Shown here piece by piece: positions 61,386-64,000 of a stretch of DNA of 64,000 nt. The stretch spans positions 62,001 to 126,000 of the forward strand of contig JADJYS010000006.1 in assembly GCA_016719645.1 (NCBI GenBank). The letters run 5' to 3'. The translations under genes and the position numbers were made by a program. Every line of letters begins with the position of its first letter. Within the stretch, counting starts at the first letter, position 1. This stretch comes from a bacterium. Lineage in GTDB: Bacteria > Krumholzibacteriota > Krumholzibacteriia > LZORAL124-64-63. Under the pieces are notes generated by a model. That model was not told the origin of the DNA and did not search any database. It saw only the letters and a program-made list of their open reading frames with translations.

Positions 61386-62519
61386 TTGAAGCAGGCATCG
61401 CTTCGAAAAGCCGTGAAAAGGCACGTTTCCGGCGCTTTGGCCCGACTCTGCCGGCGCCGGCCGGTGACCCCGGAGCGGCTGCTCGCCGAGCAGCCGCGGC
61501 GCATCCTGGTGGTGCGCCAGCACAACCAGATGGGCGACATGGTCTGCGCGACGCCGGCCCTGCGCGCCCTGCGCGAATCCTTCCCCCGGGCCGAGATCGC
61601 GCTGGTCTGCGCGCCGGTCAACCGGGACGTCGTCCTGCACAATCCCCACCTCGACCGGGTGCTGGTCTTCGACAAGCGGGCCTGCACCCGCCCGCTGCCG
61701 CTGCTGCGCTTCCTCGGGGAACTGCGCCGGCTCCGGCCCGACGCCGCCTTCGTGCTGAACTCGGTCTCCTACTCGGTGACGAGCGCGGCGCTGGCCGCCG
61801 CCAGCGGCGCGCCGCTGCTGATCGGGGGCGACAGCCTGCCGTTCGGCTTCGACATCAGCCGCCACGCCTACTCGCTGGTGATGCCGTCGCAGCCCGCGCT
61901 GGACCGCCACGCCGTCGATCACAACCTCGCGCCGTTGGAAGCGATCGGGATCCGCACCGCGGACCGCAGCACCGTCGTGGTGCCCGCGGCCGCCGAGGAG
62001 GCGGCCGCGCGGGGGATCGACGATCTTGTGCCGGGCGCGGGCGCGCTGTGGGTTCTGCATCCCGGCGCCGGGAAGGCGCAGAACCGCTGGCCGGCCGCGC
62101 GCTTCGCCGAGGTGGCGGCGCGGGCGGTGCGCGAGGGCCGGCGGGTGCTGGTGCTGCAGGGGCCGGCCGACGGCCCGGCGATGGCGGAATTCTCGTCGGC
62201 GCTGGACGACCGGCTGGCGCCGCTGGGGCTGGCGCCGCCGCCGATCAACCCGCCGGTCACGGTGGGCGTCTGCGCGGCCCTGCTGGCGCGGGCCGACCGC
62301 TTCCTGTGCAACGACACCGGCCTGATGCACGTGGCGGGCGCGGTGCGGGCGCCCACGCTGGCCCTGTTCGGCCCCACCGATCCCGGCCTGTGGGGCCCGC
62401 AGGCGCCGGAGGTCCTCTGCCTGCGCGGCGCGCAGGGGCGGCTCGAAGCGCTGGAGATCGACACCGTGTGGGAACGCTGGCGGCAACTGCCGCCGCGGTC
62501 CGGCCCAACCAGGGGATGA
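61386..62519 (+). CDS. Family 9 glycosyltransferase (heptosyltransferase-like)
   Basis: 377 residues. GT9 blocks: ILVVRQHNQMGDMVCATPALRALRE (its start), NPHLDRVLVFD, WVLHPGAGKAQNRWP and LCNDTGLMHVAGA (the conserved D-x-G-x-x-H near residue 310), with LFGPTDPGLWGP after it. It adds heptose-like sugars to lipopolysaccharide core. TTG 61386 follows AGGAGGG; GTG 61371 is an in-frame alternative. Its stop overlaps the possible ATG 62516 of the M50 gene. Confidence 0.87.
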   Translation: MKQASLRKAVKRHVSGALARLCRRRPVTPERLLAEQPRRILVVRQHNQMGDMVCATPALRALRESFPRAEIALVCAPVNRDVVLHNPHLDRVLVFDKRACTRPLPLLRFLGELRRLRPDAAFVLNSVSYSVTSAALAAASGAPLLIGGDSLPFGFDISRHAYSLVMPSQPALDRHAVDHNLAPLEAIGIRTADRSTVVVPAAAEEAAARGIDDLVPGAGALWVLHPGAGKAQNRWPAARFAEVAARAVREGRRVLVLQGPADGPAMAEFSSALDDRLAPLGLAPPPINPPVTVGVCAALLARADRFLCNDTGLMHVAGAVRAPTLALFGPTDPGLWGPQAPEVLCLRGAQGRLEALEIDTVWERWRQLPPRSGPTRG

Positions 62520-62521
62520 GC

Positions 62522-63193
62522 ATGCAAACTCCGATCGCGATCCTGGTGCTGCTGTTCTCGCTCACCTTCCACGAATTCGCCCACGCGCGGGCCGCCCTGC
62601 GCCTGGGGGACGACACGGCCAAACGCCTGGGCCGCGTCACGCTGAACCCCCTGGCCCACATCGATCCCGTCGGCACGGTCATCGTGCCGCTGGTGATGGC
62701 CCTGTTGCCGGGCGGGATGATCTTCGGCTGGGCCAAGCCGGTGCCCGTGGACGAGCGCCGTCTCGCCAGCCCCCTGCGCGACCAGGCCCTGATGGCCGCC
62801 GCCGGGCCGGTCAGCAACCTGATCCTGGCGGCGGTCTTCGCGGTCGGCCTGGGCCTGACGCTGGCCGGCGGCCACGGCGGGCCGCTGGCCACGCTGGCCG
62901 GCGGGGACGTCGGCGTCTTCCTGCGGCTGCTGTGCCAGTGGGGGGTCAGCTTGAACGTGCTGCTGGCCCTGTTCAACCTGATCCCCCTGCCGCCCCTGGA
63001 CGGCAGCTGGATCATGCGGCTGGCGCTGCGCGGCGATGCGCGCGCCGCGTACGAGCGGCTGCGGCCCTACGGCTTCCTGATGGTGCTGGTGCTGATGTAC
63101 GTCGGCCTGGGCAGCGTGCTCGGGCGGGGGGTCGCGGTGGTCGGGGGCTGGTATCTGGAAGTGGCGCTGGCCGTGGGCGGCCTGCTGACCTAG
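62522..63193 (+). CDS. Site-2-protease (peptidase M50) family membrane protein
   Basis: 223 residues. It begins with a hydrophobic helix containing the zinc motif HEFAHA (about residues 17-21); a second motif is NLIPLPPLDGSW (third ligand Asp, about 160). There are about six membrane segments and no PDZ domain, so this is the short rhomboid-like M50B form. ATG 62522 has AGGGG six bases away; ATG 62516 in the same frame is also possible. Its substrate is unknown; no regulated anti-sigma factor is adjacent. Confidence 0.9.
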   Translation: MQTPIAILVLLFSLTFHEFAHARAALRLGDDTAKRLGRVTLNPLAHIDPVGTVIVPLVMALLPGGMIFGWAKPVPVDERRLASPLRDQALMAAAGPVSNLILAAVFAVGLGLTLAGGHGGPLATLAGGDVGVFLRLLCQWGVSLNVLLALFNLIPLPPLDGSWIMRLALRGDARAAYERLRPYGFLMVLVLMYVGLGSVLGRGVAVVGGWYLEVALAVGGLLT

Positions 63194-63233
63194 TCCGGCC
63201 GCCCGGCCGCCGCCGGCCGTGGCGGAAGAAACG

Positions 63234-63267
63234 CGCACGCCGGGATCCCGGAGGATCCCGGCGTGCG
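63234..63267. terminator. Terminator between M50 and lipoprotein genes
   Basis: A perfect 15-bp stem (63234-63248 with 63253-63267), loop CGGA. On the minus strand the 3' flank is T-rich (GCGTTTCTTCC), so it should best stop transcripts of the minus-strand lipoprotein gene. It can also act for the convergent M50 gene. Confidence 0.8.
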
Positions 63268-63312
63268 TGCTTGGCCCGCGGCTGGTCGGGGCCGCCCCGG
63301 CTCAGCGGCGGC

Positions 63313-63735
63313 TCAGCGGTCGAGGCTGACGATCTCGTAATCCCGGTAGGGATTGTCGTCCACCGTGACGGTCACCGACGCGACGGCGCTCTCGTTGTCG
63401 TTCACGTCCACGGCCGAGATCCGGTAGACGTTCGCGCCGACCATCGGGTTCTCGTCGATGTACCAGGTCTCGGAGATCGGCGCCTGGCACATGGTCGCGA
63501 CCCGCGTGCCGTTGGCCCGGTAGACCATGTATCCGGCCAGATCGGCGTCGGTGTTGTTCGGGGCCCAGTGCACGATCACCTGGGCTTCGATCACTTCGCC
63601 CAGGATGTCGACGGGGACCGCGGGGGGCGCCGTGTCGACGACGGTCGGCGGACGGGTCACGTCGTCGCTGCCGCATCCGGCCAGCACCGCCACGCACCAC
63701 AGTCCCGTGAGCATCAGCTTCGTCTTGCCTGCCAC
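63313..63735 (-). CDS. Small lipoprotein with a fibronectin type III-like domain
   Basis: 140 residues. A lipobox ends the signal peptide (TGLWCVAVLAGC, Cys about residue 20). A short Pro/Thr linker leads into one FN3-like domain (VIVHWAPNNTDADLAGYMVYRAN, given as HWAPNNTDADLAGY; YRISAVDVNDNES). The protein ends with YEIVSLDR. GTG 63735 is preferred, seven bases after AGGAGG (63743-63748); a longer frame from 63759 lacks a site. It is probably anchored to the outer membrane. Function unknown. Confidence 0.8.
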   Translation of the reverse strand: MAGKTKLMLTGLWCVAVLAGCGSDDVTRPPTVVDTAPPAVPVDILGEVIEAQVIVHWAPNNTDADLAGYMVYRANGTRVATMCQAPISETWYIDENPMVGANVYRISAVDVNDNESAVASVTVTVDDNPYRDYEIVSLDR

Positions 63736-64000
63736 CTTGGATCCTCCTTGACCAGCCACGTCTTGGACCGGAGGCGCCGCACGGGCCGCGCGGCAGGGCC
63801 ATCTCCGGTTTCGAGCGAACTTGCAGGTCGGGAAGCTGCAAGGGCGGTGCCAGCAGGGGCGGAAGGGCGCCCGGAGCCCGCGCCCACGGTAATGCCTTGG
63901 GACCAGAAGGGTTGCGAAGGGGTCGATCGGGGTGGGCCCTGCCTGCGGCTTCCCCGTGGTGCCCGGGGACGGGGCGCCGCGCCCCGTCTTGCACGGTCCG
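63736..64000. other. No gene identified
   Basis: The last 265 bases lie upstream of the lipoprotein gene. Reading frames on both strands are GC-driven, without ribosome sites or family similarity. I see no clear promoter pair and no RNA gene. Confidence 0.5.

Overview
The window is about 64 kb of very GC-rich bacterial chromosome. Coding is dense, many starts are GTG or TTG, and several neighbouring genes overlap by 4-11 bases. Several features point to a high-GC lineage of the Fibrobacteres-Chlorobi-Bacteroidetes (FCB) superphylum, of the kind known from metagenome bins (Krumholzibacteriota, Eisenbacteria and relatives are candidates). Secreted proteins end in FlgD-Ig/type-IX-like C-terminal domains (PNP motif early, a 'GxYxxR' strand near the end). 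There is a PorV-like barrel, a helix-hairpin-helix outer-membrane barrel, a GldA/GldG-like ABC system and a serine palmitoyltransferase of the Bacteroidetes type. The phylum is inferred; no rRNA gene is present to confirm it.

1-5.9 kb: end of the ribosomal-protein/secY/alpha operon (end of a probable rplO, secY, adk, map, infA, rpmJ, rpsM, rpsK, rpoA, rplQ). rpsD is missing from its usual place, and rplQ appears frameshifted ahead of a terminator. 5.9-11.4 kb: fabH, then an ABC exporter cassette (ATPase, permease fused to a GldG-like domain, DUF4340 protein). 11.4-14 kb: an M23 murein peptidase divergent from an adenosine/adenine deaminase. 14-20.3 kb: a minus-strand signalling row of ECF sigma factor, Ser/Thr kinase with TPRs, FHA protein and a secreted repeat protein. 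20.5-25.7 kb: a mosaic island with a CIA30-type protein, a metG fragment fused to an add fragment, and three secreted proteins; it is bounded by a 258-bp direct repeat of metG. 25.3-32.3 kb: metG, an SDR, FmdB, a CsgG/OmpA lipoprotein-like protein, a small membrane protein, NfeD and stomatin.

32.3-36.6 kb: a tightly overlapped minus-strand operon that reads as a bacterial sphingolipid (ceramide) pathway: serine palmitoyltransferase, GNAT acyltransferase, NAD-dependent epimerase/reductase and a PAP2/Aur1-like headgroup enzyme. 36.7-40 kb: CstA and AmmeMemoRadiSam proteins A and B. 40-42.2 kb: a STAS protein coupled to a 588-residue protein of unknown function. 42.2-47.6 kb: envelope polysaccharide genes (GT2, O-antigen ligase/polymerase, sulfatase-like enzyme), an Mrp ATPase and a frameshifted PTS EIIA.

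47.7-57.7 kb: a five-gene surface/outer-membrane operon (lamin-tail-domain protein with sorting domain, PorV-like barrel, HhH-barrel, FadL-like barrel, secreted 5'-nucleotidase). It suggests processing or uptake of extracellular nucleic acid or nucleotides. 57.9-64 kb: a one-domain ClpB-D2-like AAA+ protein, a PTS-Ntr EIIA coupled to a zinc-ribbon protein, rsgA, a small membrane protein, a heptosyltransferase-like GT9, an M50 site-2 protease and a small fibronectin-III lipoprotein. No CRISPR array, tRNA, rRNA or intact mobile element was seen.
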